Positions 12,001 to 18,770 are shown, counted from the stretch's first letter. The stretch is 64,000 bases of DNA from JAJFUI01 sp039698035 (GCA_039698035.1 JBDKSW010000014.1:248001-312000); one strand, 5' to 3'. Translations and numbers: made by a program. The notes: a model not told the origin generated them from the letters alone.

Positions 12001-12132
12001 GCGCTCCTCGAGCTGGTCAATGATCAAGCGGCGGGGCTTGAGCTCCCGATGACGCCGGTCGGCGCGAAAGAACGTGTCGCACAGACGCTCCCATGCGGAA
12101 CTGACGGTTTGAAACTTAGGCAATCGCAACAT
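1..12132 (-). CDS. Giant secreted repeat protein with Ig-like modules and a trypsin-like protease domain (partial, C-terminus off the left edge)
   Basis: One minus-strand frame is open from an ATG at 12132 to base 1, 4,044 codons without a stop. Translation at both ends and at several points between gives the same repeat, so no frameshift is evident. Residues 41-48 read LEERQLLS, like the planctomycete LEPR-XLL N-terminal motif. About forty repeats follow, each with a core like VAMDADGDFVITW followed by a YARRY-type motif, one every 150-200 bp. Ig-like modules of the bacterial SbsA type lie near residues 525-661, 1162-1315, 1823-1978, 2485-2642 and 3107-3272. A second alpha/beta-looking module occurs near 832-922, 1482-1588, 2138-2248 and 3472-3578. 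Residues about 3665-3922 form an S1 protease with TAAHVV (H3709), DDIALIKL (D3758) and SGDSGGP (S3872). The repeat resumes after the protease. Extracellular location and a degradative or adhesive role are inferred; the substrate is unknown. It lies 59 bp downstream of the TIGR03032 gene and is probably cotranscribed with it. Confidence 0.9.
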   Translation of the reverse strand, partial: MLRLPKFQTVSSAWERLCDTFFRADRRHRELKPRRLIIDQLEERQLLSVSAYGTETQIDNTTDAATTTAGDEAVAVDNAGDYVTVWTAADVEGTGIWMQVNNADGTVRKAATLVNTTTEGDQKECSVAMDDDGDFVVTWSSVSDYTNTSEIYAQRFNSAGTAIGSEILVNTNTANNQTGPSVACDGAGDFIIVWSSMGQNVTGEVKGQIFSSDGERVGGEFQVNGIDVSATTEYDSTDLSTKIDIAPTVAMSDVNTFVVAWNYVVTKRNSIASNSVVKARLFSWDATSGATAVTSEFRADVGGTDVIADSEAEESFVATWYSRDASVAMNSSGTFIIGWQSQRDVDTLAADSADQELSWGIYYRVFDADGTAQTTIDCQANQVVTYSEDDGDSAAVKGASAAFGGDQTGVSVAMDDNGDFTIAWSGNGADSQSPQSPVYSYMDQDTSGVWVRRFAATSSGYSTTPAVSAASHANLTTASDQQYVSIAETSSGDYVVVWTSNQIAGTNHVFAQAYNESIDTVGPIATDFLTSSGDSISDVGTITTAIQAIILTFDEPLSSTAATNVNNYVIMYNGTAMTGIIASAVYAGRDTAYGLSSAIKATYGITVDAPTYKFQVVLLLTTPLADGTYQVVVKNSVRDAAGNPLQSTGNVLDGNVSSETFYVNKPAGESTVYTTTSASTTASATASDGKGDYVIVWADSTGVWAQICTQTTTIATDLTRTATVSVKKTMYLGFAGASDVAVAMDDDGDFVVTWALDGDIYAEVFNANGVDKLGTGEFRVNADVTGTQALPSVAMDTTGNFVITWQSAASASDDYDIHAKYYYSDGTPLNGANATQTLTIAEGVTGSFALVWDDDGVELTTDSISYGSTIYETAENVKTALQNVGAEVTVEVLSSTKLMITFIGADGCKAQAPLVSSSLSVTVETATGGSSGEVVVNSTTDGNQLYADVAMSDTGYFVVTWTSYALNSYYGDIYARQFAVSSGVLNTTDEFKVNSDDTDDNDSNEQSHSSVAMDADSDFVITWTSYGQDGSSGQHGSSYSGHNGVFAKIYLTDGSASYVFMVNETTTGNQQNASVAMDADGDFVITWESNTSMDGTSYDVYARRYSSSAATSSEFMVNSTTTGSQRYASVSMDDTGDIVIAWTSTGGTVGVLDQRFVQAADTAGPTVTAVATSTSGSLVEIQDGDTISSSNATQIIITLSEEVSASTITNLSNWTLYKYVNGYYTAVTGAIASVKYGLNEASVLGLGTAMGKYEVVITLDGNTSVSGNQSLASGDYYLVLSDSVKDRSGNQLDGDYDGATGTSFQFSFTNVDSSTGTATAVDSTSGAATSATTNNAVASDADGDYVVTWTDASGVWFQTYKQTTTNSSSTRTTSVATGVKRLISGTAGASDAAVAIDADGDFVVTWSFDGDVYAELFDANGIDKLGSGVFQVNSVSAGTQIYPSVAMDTAGNFVITWQTRASSTDDYDIVAKYYKANGEVFDGTNESQTITFDASFAGSFYLSWDEDNDVSTDNSLTTAAIAYGSDIYETAANVQDALNAIHGGEDRFTVDVVDSATLTVTFIGEEGNKAQALLQAVDSAGNDLAGITTESVTAGDSGEFVVNDTTSGDQEYADVAMSDGGVFVITWTNYSQGEGSSYGDVYANFYMPTTDAFAYSGEVLVNSSYTTNDQSHSSVAVDAAGNIVIAWTSYGEDGSGNGVYAKHYTLDAANFNLTVGTAFQVNETTLGNQQSPCVAMDGDGDFIITWEGSNAASPYDIYARRYSSSAVAAFGEFVVNSATGDSRRHAGVSMDDAGDVVVVWDAVGTGTTEGVWSQRYASSTDVAGPLVTDVAAVTDGVLVAIEDNTVVSTTATQIVLTLSENVSSSTITNLSNWSLYKDVSGTYTLMSGAVVKVQYGLNESYVLGLTTTMSGKYEVVVTLDGNSTLSGNQILSTANYLLVLSDSVKDLFGNKLDGNDDGTAGTSYTFAFTGIDRSTGSEQQVSDSSSTTSSTTSNATASDAKGDYVEVWTDSNGVWFRVYTQTSTVNADSTRSTSVVAGAITAVSSDATACDASVAMDDDGDFIVTWSAYNSVTGWDIYAAIYGLNGIQTTATFRVNSVTAGTQSCSSVAMDTFGDFAITWQSRTTAAGDYDIIAKYYTSDGKVFGGTNETQTIAFSSDATDVAFQLQWDEDNNTATASLVTATITYGGNAYNIVQDVEDALNALVSGGGCFSVEAISATKLAVTFIGAQGSKDQALLLAVDPTTKMSLADVTVKTATSGASGEFTVNTTTSGDQVCPDVAISDTGLFIVTWTSYGQYESVEYGDIFANYFQVTETTSGSQLSSSGAFLVTTNDGTTDDESNDQNHSSVAMDADGDFVIAWMSYGHDGSGSGIYAKQYGTTAGTSFLVNETTVGNQRKPSVAMDADGDFTISWEGSSAGGVYDVYARRYLASGTASTGEFVVNSTTAGNQHSASVSLDDAGDLVVVWSGAGNGASQGVFYQRYAVTTDTAGPTVTDVVAVEDGNLVQVRNDGNVASDSLTRMIVTLGENVSASTISNLSNWTLVKNESGTYTTLTGVIVSVQYGLSEAYVLGLTTTASGKYEAVVTFDSDLVTSGKQALEDGEYELVLSDSVTDLFGNKLDGNYDGTAGTSYSLVFTVEGGDSGVNTTTYGTETTADSDRCVAMNNAGGFVVVWVSYADDNADVYMRLYDSDGNAITDETLVNTCTAGDQLNCSVAMDGDGDFVIVWASEGQDSADSSWGIYAQRFNATGAKVGSEIHVNTNVVNNQTSPSVAVDTFGDFVVVWTTSGQSYSYYNDIKGQVFSREGNRVGGEFRVNSVNIPDTVNGSYGYGNQVTPSVAMSDIGTFVVTWTAVVAQTNGYATNTLVMARLFSWSNAGASAVSINGSSSEFQVSVGVAGFIADYQAIFADQLNAIASLSYNAQVAMNASGTFVITWVATQDNDLITDDDKPDSAGIYYRVFNANGTAQTSVDCQANQVVTTYDENQPYSQAESDAYAGDQTNPSVSIDADGDFTITWDGNGSNGGISYYGTDSQGVWVRSFHATQTGYTSTPAVTYQTRVNSSVAGSQAYSSVAMNASGDYVVVWSGYTTTDSTGVYFSIHNESTDTAGPTVTDMQLPDGTSITSSVQVTEALTGIVLTFDEAMQDNSTSTGNAVTNASNYKLLKDGVYLSSGISKVYYFLNSSSRTSDSQWQALVAAHSEFASMAVTDKYTAVLILDSNGVSTGVMPLTNGQYEVVISNSLRDVAGNALNSTGPGPNGSLTSAIIYVTVPSGTETKVASGTTADDSTYGKYTYATTADAVASDSDGDYVVAWTDTTTGHKGVWVKMYEQTTASDGTTSVSVCSPINPATGAAWANNEICVSSDTTATDISVARNDSGDFVVTWSAWDATTGWDVYAQRYDATGQAVGSTFRVNSTTADTQRNSSVSMDAEGDFVITWQSEDQDGSGYGIYAQAYNANGKIVGGTNEVQAIDFTNGFTGSFVIRWDDDNDSTTADKVTASVTFNGNSSSILTTLEEALAAIGANVKVVSNGVSGVLIEFIDGSGNADVQSLWIASSDIQNTSGISNATVSCRTVTAGEAGEFQVNETTDGDQVTPDVSMDSTGDFVITWTSYGQDGDDATDSNVYAKRYSSTSIVWNSADVDSSDVDSDVDLQVTTIDDPNDYVVTSTSSDYESVVQIMVMDYDGSTYSGSGSLLVNGSEETGYWILTAAHVVWSEVLSTKLAASQVMVCFDTADGRVTYVAEQVIVNPGWTGLDALTDDIALIKLKEVPDGVEGLQINTDTDEVGQTLQLIGYGSYGTGTTGNVYTTDDQKRTIFNIYDTTATILGYTENQLAFDFDDGTSAHDGFGVNYGIYNTDSALVASGEEGNSASGDSGGPELIDGKIAGIVSFGLTHAASDSDGVDNNSTYGEYSVSTRISSYADWIDSISSCLTGDQFTTGGEFLVNKDDITAVVTNEDGESLGYYLARDNQSGKQCQPSVALDSDGDFVITWTSYGQDGAANGYGASGSEESSIYARRYDSNGNQASDVFQVNQTTTGAQQNSNVAI
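4200..10140 (-). repeat. Three tandem super-repeats of about 2 kb inside the giant gene
   Basis: Ig-like module ends at about 4,234, 6,241 and 8,226 are clearly alignable at DNA level, all encoding a version of SDSVKD..GN.LDG, and they recur every 1,985-2,007 bp. Between them the order of short repeats and of the second module type is the same. The region is therefore three copies of one roughly 660-residue block. The flanking blocks at about 10,140-12,000 and 2,300-4,100 resemble each other more than the central three. The pattern suggests growth by duplication of large blocks. Confidence 0.75.
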
Positions 12133-12191
12133 GGCTGCCATTCCTCTCGCAGATTTTCCGGTGACCGGAGTAATGTTCGTGGGCTATTCCT

Positions 12192-13385
12192 TCAACTCGC
12201 CGCATCCAGGGCCGATAGGGAACCGGCATCCTCGCCAGCCGAAACGGCCGCTCCCGCCGGAGCGGACTCGTGAATCTCGCTGCTCGGACGAAACCAAAAA
12301 CTCGAATCGGGGTTCGTGACGGCTTGCCGCACGACAGGCTTGTCCAGGTTCAGCAGCGCCGGACGCCGGACGCCGTCCAAGAAGGCCACGTCGTAAAGCT
12401 CCTCACACCCCGATGTGAACTCAAAAAAGCCTGCCTGACGACCGTCGCGGGTGTCAACCACGGCCACGCCGCAAAGCAGTTTTTCATAGCGTTGCTGCAC
12501 GGGCAACCCGCCGAAAATGTGCTTCTCGCGGATCCGCGACAAGCCAATGATGGCATAGGGGCCGCAGAAACAGAGGCCACGCAAATAACCCGGCAGACCG
12601 CACACGACTTCCGGACGGCCGCCTTGGTCCGGGTCCATGAGGAGCAGTTCGCCAGCCCCCGAGTTCAGGAGCCAGAGACGCCCATCGTGCCAACGAGGCG
12701 AGTGGGGCATAGCCAAGCCATCGAGAACGAACTGGTTCCGCTCGATGTCGATCACGACTCCCCCGGTAGCCTTTTTCTCGCGCCAAGAACCGGCCGTGTC
12801 GGTCGTGCCCAGGGCCGTCATGTATCGAGGACGCCCGTCGCGAACGGCAAGCCCGTTCAGATGGCACCGATCTTCGGGCACCAAATCCGTGATGAACCAG
12901 GGTCTCCAAACCGGCTGGAAGCTGAAGTCGAAACTGAGCTTGGCCAAGCAACAGAACCGGGTGACGGCCATCCAGATTTCGTTGTCGAGCATCGTCACGT
13001 CATGCACATTGACGTCGCCGACGTGATAGCTCGCGCGCGGCAGATAGAGCGCGTCGTAACGCCCTGGCTGGTTTTCGATGTAGTCGCCGGCCAGAGCGGG
13101 CGCGTCCGAGAGCACCCAGAGATCGTGGCGTGTGGCCAAGACGAGCCGCCGTCCGGAGACCGCCATGCCCATCGGCTTGTCGAACTCGCGCATCAGCAGC
13201 GTGGTCTGACGACCGTCCCAGCCGATCATGGCGACCTTGCCGGCCTGGTACGTAGAAACAGCGACGGTCCCGCCGGCTTGGGCGAGCCAATGCTGAAAGC
13301 CCGGCGCCGCCGCACAAGTGACGGCAACCGGATCATGCGTCACGGTCTGACTTGCCATGCTTCTCTGTTTCTCGTGCATCGTCAC
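12192..13385 (-). CDS. TIGR03032 family protein of unknown function
   Basis: A 397-residue protein recognised as TIGR03032 (DUF4915-like) from conserved stretches such as VSTYQAGKV, RFDKPMGMA-type text (here REFDKPMGMAVSG), DVNVHDVTMLDNEIWMA, CHLNGLAVRDGRPRYMTALG and GLPGYLRGLCFCG. The regular pattern of short strands fits a beta-propeller, which is inference. The family has no established activity. No signal peptide is evident, so a cytoplasmic role is likely. Its stop lies 59 bp before the giant gene's start, so the two form a probable two-gene operon, and a role in producing or modifying the giant protein is a guess from position only. An alternative start is the ATG at 13358. Confidence 0.85.
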   Translation of the reverse strand: MTMHEKQRSMASQTVTHDPVAVTCAAAPGFQHWLAQAGGTVAVSTYQAGKVAMIGWDGRQTTLLMREFDKPMGMAVSGRRLVLATRHDLWVLSDAPALAGDYIENQPGRYDALYLPRASYHVGDVNVHDVTMLDNEIWMAVTRFCCLAKLSFDFSFQPVWRPWFITDLVPEDRCHLNGLAVRDGRPRYMTALGTTDTAGSWREKKATGGVVIDIERNQFVLDGLAMPHSPRWHDGRLWLLNSGAGELLLMDPDQGGRPEVVCGLPGYLRGLCFCGPYAIIGLSRIREKHIFGGLPVQQRYEKLLCGVAVVDTRDGRQAGFFEFTSGCEELYDVAFLDGVRRPALLNLDKPVVRQAVTNPDSSFWFRPSSEIHESAPAGAAVSAGEDAGSLSALDAAS

Positions 13386-13877
13386 GGCCTACTGGCCCCA
13401 GAGGTCGCCCGGCCAGCCGCCACGGACTACATGCACGGTGCAGTCATTTAAGCGGATGTCAACGGGACTGTCAAACAGTTTGCAAAATGCCGGCTAGACG
13501 GGGTCCACGGCCTGGGCACCTTACATCCTTGCGCCCGGCTGCGCAGTCCCCTGGGTTCATGATGATTATGACGAGCGTCCGTGTCAACAAAGTGAATCTG
13601 CGCAGTGCAGTGAAGAGGGTGCGTCGCCTGGCCACCCGGCGGGCTATGCAATGCCCTGCCAGACAAGTAGACTAGGGGTCAAAAGAGGCCGTATAGCAAG
13701 TATAGCACGTAAATCGCTGGGCGTTCGGTTTCTTTTTTCCTCAGCCTTTGCCTTTCTTACTCAACTGACGCGACCGGCATGTCCGATACTATCGTCACGA
13801 CCAGAATACAGACCTCCTTAACGGAAGGTTTGGGGTACGTCCATCGTTGGGCGCAGAATGAGAAGGTGGAGCGAGCT
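13386..13877. other. Intergenic region between divergent genes, no gene seen
   Basis: This 492-bp stretch separates the TIGR03032 gene (minus) from the BBP7 gene (plus). It must hold promoters for both. A weak plus-strand candidate is CTGACG at 13765-13770 and TACTAT at 13787-13792 with a 16-bp spacer, ahead of the BBP7 start. A short direct repeat (TATAGCA twice) lies near 13692-13710. The frame open from 13779 lacks a ribosome-binding site and has a signal peptide only when started at 13878. I see no riboswitch or RNA gene here. Confidence 0.5.
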
Positions 13878-15107
13878 ATGCCGCTGAAACACACTCGTAC
13901 GTACATGGCCCTGGGGCTCTTGCTCCTGCTGTCAGCAACGCCAGCCTTTGGCCAGGGACCGCAAGGCATGCAAATTTTTGCACTGGACGACGAGAGCACC
14001 TACGGTGGCGCTCCGGAGCCTAAGGAGGGGTATTTCTTCTCCTACGACGGCCTCTACTGGATGATCACTTCGCCGCACACCCACTCGATCGGGTATCCCG
14101 GCACGCGCAACGTGTCGTACGGCACGAGCAGCAGTGACGTGCGAACCGAGTACAACACGCTCGATACGTCGGTATTGAGCGGCCAGTTCAGCATCGGCAA
14201 CCGATTCGAGTTCGGCCGCATCGAGGACCGGAACGGCTGGTTCGTCAGTTTCTACCAGCTTCGCGACCAGTCGCAGTCTTATACGGCTGCCTCGGCCGAC
14301 ATCGTCTTCAACGATCCCGACAATGGGCCGAGCGGCGGCGGTTTGCTCACCGGCAACGTCAACACCAATACGTCGTCGTCTCCGCCGTACACGCCCGCCG
14401 TGATCAGAAACCTGCCCACGGTCTTTGCCAACGTGACGATGCAAGAGATCATCAAGACGTGGGGCGTCGAGGCAAACTACATCCATCGGTTCATGACCAA
14501 TCATAACGGCGGAACCTTCGACCTGTTCCTGGGACCCCGCTATATCCAGTTCGACGACACGTTCAACGTGACCACGGGCGCCGACCCCGGAACGCTGACA
14601 GTGCCGTCGTTCCTGGGCGGAAGCTACTGGGACACCGAAGCGCAGAACCACATCGCGGCTGGCCAGATCGGGTTGCGTTGGTTTAAGAAGCAAGGCCGAT
14701 GGACGTTCAACACCGAAGGCCGATTCCTGGCCGGCTTGAACTGCCAGAACCTTCGCCAAGTCGTTGACATCGGCCCGAACTTGAATCCAGGCGTGAATTC
14801 CGACGGCAGCTACACGCCGTTCCAGCCGACTCGGCTGGGCCACGAATCGGCAACCTACGTCGCTTACGAACGCGAGTTTACGCCAGGCGCCGAGCTGCGG
14901 CTCGAGTTCCGGTATCAGATTACCAATGCGATCTGCGCCCACGCCGGCTGGAGCGGCCTGTGGATGGGCAACATCGCTCGCGCCAGCAGCGTGATCGACT
15001 ACACGATCGCGAACGACGAGGGACGGCCCATGGGCATCAATACGGCCGACAACAAAGAGAACGTCTTCGTGAACGGCTTGACGATCGGCGTGGACATCAA
15101 CCGCTAA
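13878..15107 (+). CDS. BBP7 family outer-membrane beta-barrel protein
   Basis: A 409-residue secreted protein. The start at 13878 follows GGAG and gives a clean signal peptide (MPLKHTRTYMALGLLLLLSA then cleavage after AFG); the longer frame from 13779 buries it. The mature part opens with GYFFSYDGLYWMI and has alternating strand patterns throughout: FDLFLGPRYIQFDD, IGLRWFKKQGRWTFNTEGRF, LRLEFRYQ and a terminal strand FVNGLTIGVDINR. This matches the planctomycete BBP7 porin-like family (PF07585, earlier DUF1551). It probably sits in the outer membrane as a barrel; cargo and function are unknown. Its last 11 bp overlap the end of the convergent FAAL-ACP-AOS gene. Confidence 0.85.
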   Translation: MPLKHTRTYMALGLLLLLSATPAFGQGPQGMQIFALDDESTYGGAPEPKEGYFFSYDGLYWMITSPHTHSIGYPGTRNVSYGTSSSDVRTEYNTLDTSVLSGQFSIGNRFEFGRIEDRNGWFVSFYQLRDQSQSYTAASADIVFNDPDNGPSGGGLLTGNVNTNTSSSPPYTPAVIRNLPTVFANVTMQEIIKTWGVEANYIHRFMTNHNGGTFDLFLGPRYIQFDDTFNVTTGADPGTLTVPSFLGGSYWDTEAQNHIAAGQIGLRWFKKQGRWTFNTEGRFLAGLNCQNLRQVVDIGPNLNPGVNSDGSYTPFQPTRLGHESATYVAYEREFTPGAELRLEFRYQITNAICAHAGWSGLWMGNIARASSVIDYTIANDEGRPMGINTADNKENVFVNGLTIGVDINR

Positions 15108-18100
15108 TCCCGGCAATCTCCTCGGTCAACGCCTTGACCGTGTAGCCGAGTTGCTGCTGGCTGTGTCGAGCGTTGATGAAAAAACGCAGCCGGGCCGCGT
15201 GTTCCTCGACGGCCGGATGAACAATCGGCTGCACGTCAACGCCGCGGGCCAGCATGGCTCGCGACAGCCGCAGACTGTGCAACGAATTGCCGAGAATGAC
15301 CGGCACCACGGGCGAATTGCAACTGGTGCCCGTATTCAGCCCGTGTTGCTTGGCCAAGTCCAAGAAGAACCGGGCATTCTCCTGCAACCGAGCCACCCGT
15401 TGCGGCTCTGACCGCAGCAACCGCAACGAGGCCAACGCGGCGGCAGCCAACGGCGGCGCCATGGCGGCCGCGAAGACAAATCCCGGCGCGGTATAGCGAA
15501 GGTACTCGACCAGCGCGTGGCTGCCCGAAATGTAGCCGCCGCAACTGCCGAACGTTTTGCTGAAGGTGCCCATCCAGACGTCCACGTCACGGCGATCGAC
15601 GCCAAAATGCTCGCCGATGCCACGGCCCGAGCGACCGAGGACGCCCATCGAGTGGGCCTCGTCGATCATCAGCAGGGCCTGGTGCCGCTTCTTCAGCTCG
15701 ACGAACCGAGGCAGATCGGGGATGTCGCCATCCATGCTGTAGACGCCCTCGATCGCCAGCAGCACGCGGCGGTACTCGTGGCGATACTGATCGAGAACCT
15801 TGCCGGCCGCCTCCCAGTCGTTGTGCGGGAACGGCCGTCGGCGTGCGCCGGACAGCAACGCCCCTTCGACGATGCTATTGTGGGCCAGCGCGTCGTGCAG
15901 GATCAGATCGCCGGGGCCCATGAGATGCCCGATGACCGACTCGTTCGTTGCGTGCCCGCCGACGAAAGCGATGGTGTCTTCGACGCCCAGGAACTCGGAA
16001 AGCTCCTTTTCAAGCTCGACGTGAACCGGTCTTTGTCCCGAGACCAACCGGCTGGCCGAGGCGCTGGTGCCATAGCGATCGATGGCCTCCTTGGTGGCCG
16101 CGTTGACGGCCGCTTCGCCCGACATGCCCAAGTAGTTGTAGCCCGAGAAACAGATCAACTGGCGACCGTCGACGGTCGTGCATTCCCGTGAGGGGCCGTC
16201 GTGAACCGCGAAGAAGGGGCTGCCCAACCCGGCGGCGGCGGCCATGTCGAGGCTGCTCCGCAGTTTGAGATACTCGGGAAATAATTCGATGCGGTAGGCC
16301 GCCTCGGGGATTTCGCTGTTCGCCGTCAGCCCACTCGCGGGGCGCGGCTGGCGACCCAAGTGGTTTTCGACCGCCGCCACCAGCTGACGCGTGGTCTCGA
16401 GTTCCGGGAAAATCTCCTCGGGCAACCGGCCGCCGAACCGGTCCTCGAGCGAGGCCAAGATTTCCATCCGTTCCAACGAATCCATCCCGGTCTCGACGAT
16501 GGGCGAGTCGAGCGTCATCCCGTTCGCTCGATCTTTGGCGACCCGGCGAATCTCCTCGACCACGATGTCGAGCGTCGAGCGTTGAGAATCGAGCGCCTGA
16601 GGCTGCGAGTCGAGCGGTGCGTGCCGATCCTTTGCGACGCCGGACCGCGGCATGGAGGCGTCCTGGCCCCGAGCCGTCGGTTCACGATCGTCCTTCGCGG
16701 GAACTTCACGACTTACGGGCGTCGCGACGGGAGCGGCTTGGCCGACCCGCCACTCGGCAGCCACGTCCAGGGTCCCGGCCAAATAGCCGTTGCGGCAGGC
16801 GTGACGCTGGATCTTGCCGCTCGATGTCTTCGGAATGCTGCTGACTTTCAGCAACAGGATCGCATCGGGCGTCAACTCGTGCTCGCTCGCAACCGCGCGG
16901 CGGATGGTATCGAAAACGCTGTCAAAGTCCGCGTGCTTATGCCGCTCGACTTCCTGGGCGATGATGAGCTGCTCTCGGCCGTTCGCCTCGACGACAAACG
17001 CCGCACCGCAGTCGGGGCGCAGCCTGGGATGGCTCTCTTGCACCGTCCGCTCAATGTCCTGCGGATAGTAATTGACGCCTCGAATGATGATCAGGTCTTT
17101 CAGCCGACCGGTGACAAACAGCTCGCCGTCTTCGATAAATCCGAGGTCGCCGGTTCGCAGGAACGGCCCTTCGGGAATCGGCAAACTTCCGGCCAGTTGC
17201 AGGGTTTCAGACGGCAACACGGCCGTATCGCCATTGAGCTTCGCCCGGAAGATCCGCTCGGTTGTCTCGTCGTTTCGCCAATAGCCCTGGGCGACGCTGG
17301 GGCCATGAACCCAAATTTCGCCAACTCGGCCTGGCGGACAGACGGCTCGCGTCTCGGGATCGACAATTGCGATCTGCTGATCGGGGAGATTCTCGCCACA
17401 ACCGACGAGGTCTCTGGCCCCCGGATCGCCTGGCTTGGCGTCAATCACTTGGCCATGCCCCAGGGCGGCGGCGTCGAACGTGCGAACGAGCGGCGGCTTA
17501 TGGACGAACCCCCCCGAGACGATCAGCGTCGCTTCCGCAAGTCCGAAGCAAGGATAAAAGGCCTCGGGCCGGAAGCCGCAAGGGGCGAACATTTCGGCGA
17601 ACTCACGCAGCGTGTCGGACCGAACCGGCTCCGCCCCGTTGAACGCGACACGCCAAGAGCTCAGGTCGAGCGTCTTGCGCTGTTCCGGCGTGATTTTCCG
17701 GACGCAAAGCTCGTAGGCGAAGTTCGGGCCGCCGCTGGTCGTCCCGCGGTAGCGTGAAATGGCCGAAAGCCACCGAAACGGCCGCGTCAGGAAGCTCATC
17801 GGCGAAATGAGCACATTGGGCCGGCCCACATAAAGCGGCTGCAAAATGCCGCCAATCAAGCCCATGTCGTGATAGCTCGGCAGCCAGAAGACGCCCGTGC
17901 AGGAGCGGGCGTGCTCGAACGTGTGCGAGATCAGGGCCGAATTATGCACCAAATTCGCGTGATTCAGCACCACACCCTTCGGCGTACCCGTCGAACCCGA
18001 CGTGTATTGCAGAAAGGCAAGGGTGTCTCCGTGGACGTCCGGCATCGTCCACTGCTCCTCGATGCCGTCTGGCACTTGGCACGTCGGCAGCCACGTAAGC

Positions 18101-18534
18101 TGCTTCAGGTGCGGCGTCTCGTCGATCAGCGGCATGACCCGATTGAGCACCTGCTCGGTGGTCAGCGCCACCTGGGCCTCGGCATCGTCCGCAATCGCCT
18201 GGATGCGGCCAAGCGACCGGTTTCGACGCGGCGGATAAACGGGAACGGCGACGACGCCCGCATAAAGGCAACCGAAGAACGCGGCAATGAACTCCAGGCC
18301 GGCCGGGTACAGCAGCAACGCCCGCTGACCAACCAGGCCGTGCGCCTCGAGCCAAGCCCCGATCGCTCGGGCCTGACGGTCCAACTCGCGATAGGTCAGG
18401 TGGATCTCTTCGTTCTCGCCATCAACCAAATAGGTGAAAGCGATGTCCTCGGGCTGGCATCGCGCACGGTGCAGAAGCAGCTCCACCAGGTTCGTGGGGC
18501 CAAAAAAAGTACCAGGCAAGTGATCCAGATGCAC
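15097..18534 (-). CDS. Fused fatty acyl-AMP ligase, acyl carrier protein and alpha-oxoamine synthase
   Basis: Three domains in 1,145 residues (GTG start at 18534; GGGAG at 18544-18548 is 9 nt upstream, whereas a TTG at 18543 would touch it). Residues 1-590 are a fatty acyl-AMP ligase: YTSGSTGTPKG at 177-187, FWLPSYHDMGLIGG, RTGDLG and SSGKIQR. Residues 655-730 are an acyl carrier protein with GMDSLE (phosphopantetheine Ser686). Residues 745-1145 are a PLP-dependent alpha-oxoamine synthase related to KBL, BioF and serine palmitoyltransferase, with DEAHSMGVLG and Schiff-base Lys993 in TFSKTFG. Known chemistry of these families implies activation of a free fatty acid, transfer to the built-in carrier, and decarboxylative condensation with an amino acid to a long-chain amino ketone, as in sphingoid-base synthesis. 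The amino acid and product are unknown. No tailoring gene is adjacent. Confidence 0.92.
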   Translation of the reverse strand: MHLDHLPGTFFGPTNLVELLLHRARCQPEDIAFTYLVDGENEEIHLTYRELDRQARAIGAWLEAHGLVGQRALLLYPAGLEFIAAFFGCLYAGVVAVPVYPPRRNRSLGRIQAIADDAEAQVALTTEQVLNRVMPLIDETPHLKQLTWLPTCQVPDGIEEQWTMPDVHGDTLAFLQYTSGSTGTPKGVVLNHANLVHNSALISHTFEHARSCTGVFWLPSYHDMGLIGGILQPLYVGRPNVLISPMSFLTRPFRWLSAISRYRGTTSGGPNFAYELCVRKITPEQRKTLDLSSWRVAFNGAEPVRSDTLREFAEMFAPCGFRPEAFYPCFGLAEATLIVSGGFVHKPPLVRTFDAAALGHGQVIDAKPGDPGARDLVGCGENLPDQQIAIVDPETRAVCPPGRVGEIWVHGPSVAQGYWRNDETTERIFRAKLNGDTAVLPSETLQLAGSLPIPEGPFLRTGDLGFIEDGELFVTGRLKDLIIIRGVNYYPQDIERTVQESHPRLRPDCGAAFVVEANGREQLIIAQEVERHKHADFDSVFDTIRRAVASEHELTPDAILLLKVSSIPKTSSGKIQRHACRNGYLAGTLDVAAEWRVGQAAPVATPVSREVPAKDDREPTARGQDASMPRSGVAKDRHAPLDSQPQALDSQRSTLDIVVEEIRRVAKDRANGMTLDSPIVETGMDSLERMEILASLEDRFGGRLPEEIFPELETTRQLVAAVENHLGRQPRPASGLTANSEIPEAAYRIELFPEYLKLRSSLDMAAAAGLGSPFFAVHDGPSRECTTVDGRQLICFSGYNYLGMSGEAAVNAATKEAIDRYGTSASASRLVSGQRPVHVELEKELSEFLGVEDTIAFVGGHATNESVIGHLMGPGDLILHDALAHNSIVEGALLSGARRRPFPHNDWEAAGKVLDQYRHEYRRVLLAIEGVYSMDGDIPDLPRFVELKKRHQALLMIDEAHSMGVLGRSGRGIGEHFGVDRRDVDVWMGTFSKTFGSCGGYISGSHALVEYLRYTAPGFVFAAAMAPPLAAAALASLRLLRSEPQRVARLQENARFFLDLAKQHGLNTGTSCNSPVVPVILGNSLHSLRLSRAMLARGVDVQPIVHPAVEEHAARLRFFINARHSQQQLGYTVKALTEEIAGISG

Positions 18535-18770
18535 GACGCTCAACTCCCGCAGCCATCAACCGTTGCTTCAGCACGTCGGAATCGCACATTCTACGCCTTT
18601 CCGCCTGAAGCCGCAATTCTCCCCCCTGATGGGCAGAACACGCCATTTAGCTCTTGGTAATCCGCTTTCAGCCATGACACGGGAGCGTCCGCATTCGGGC
18701 AGCGACGTCTCCTTGGAGCGGCATGCCGCAGAAAGCCGCCCGGCCGCCATCGCTGCCGTCTCGGTTCCCC

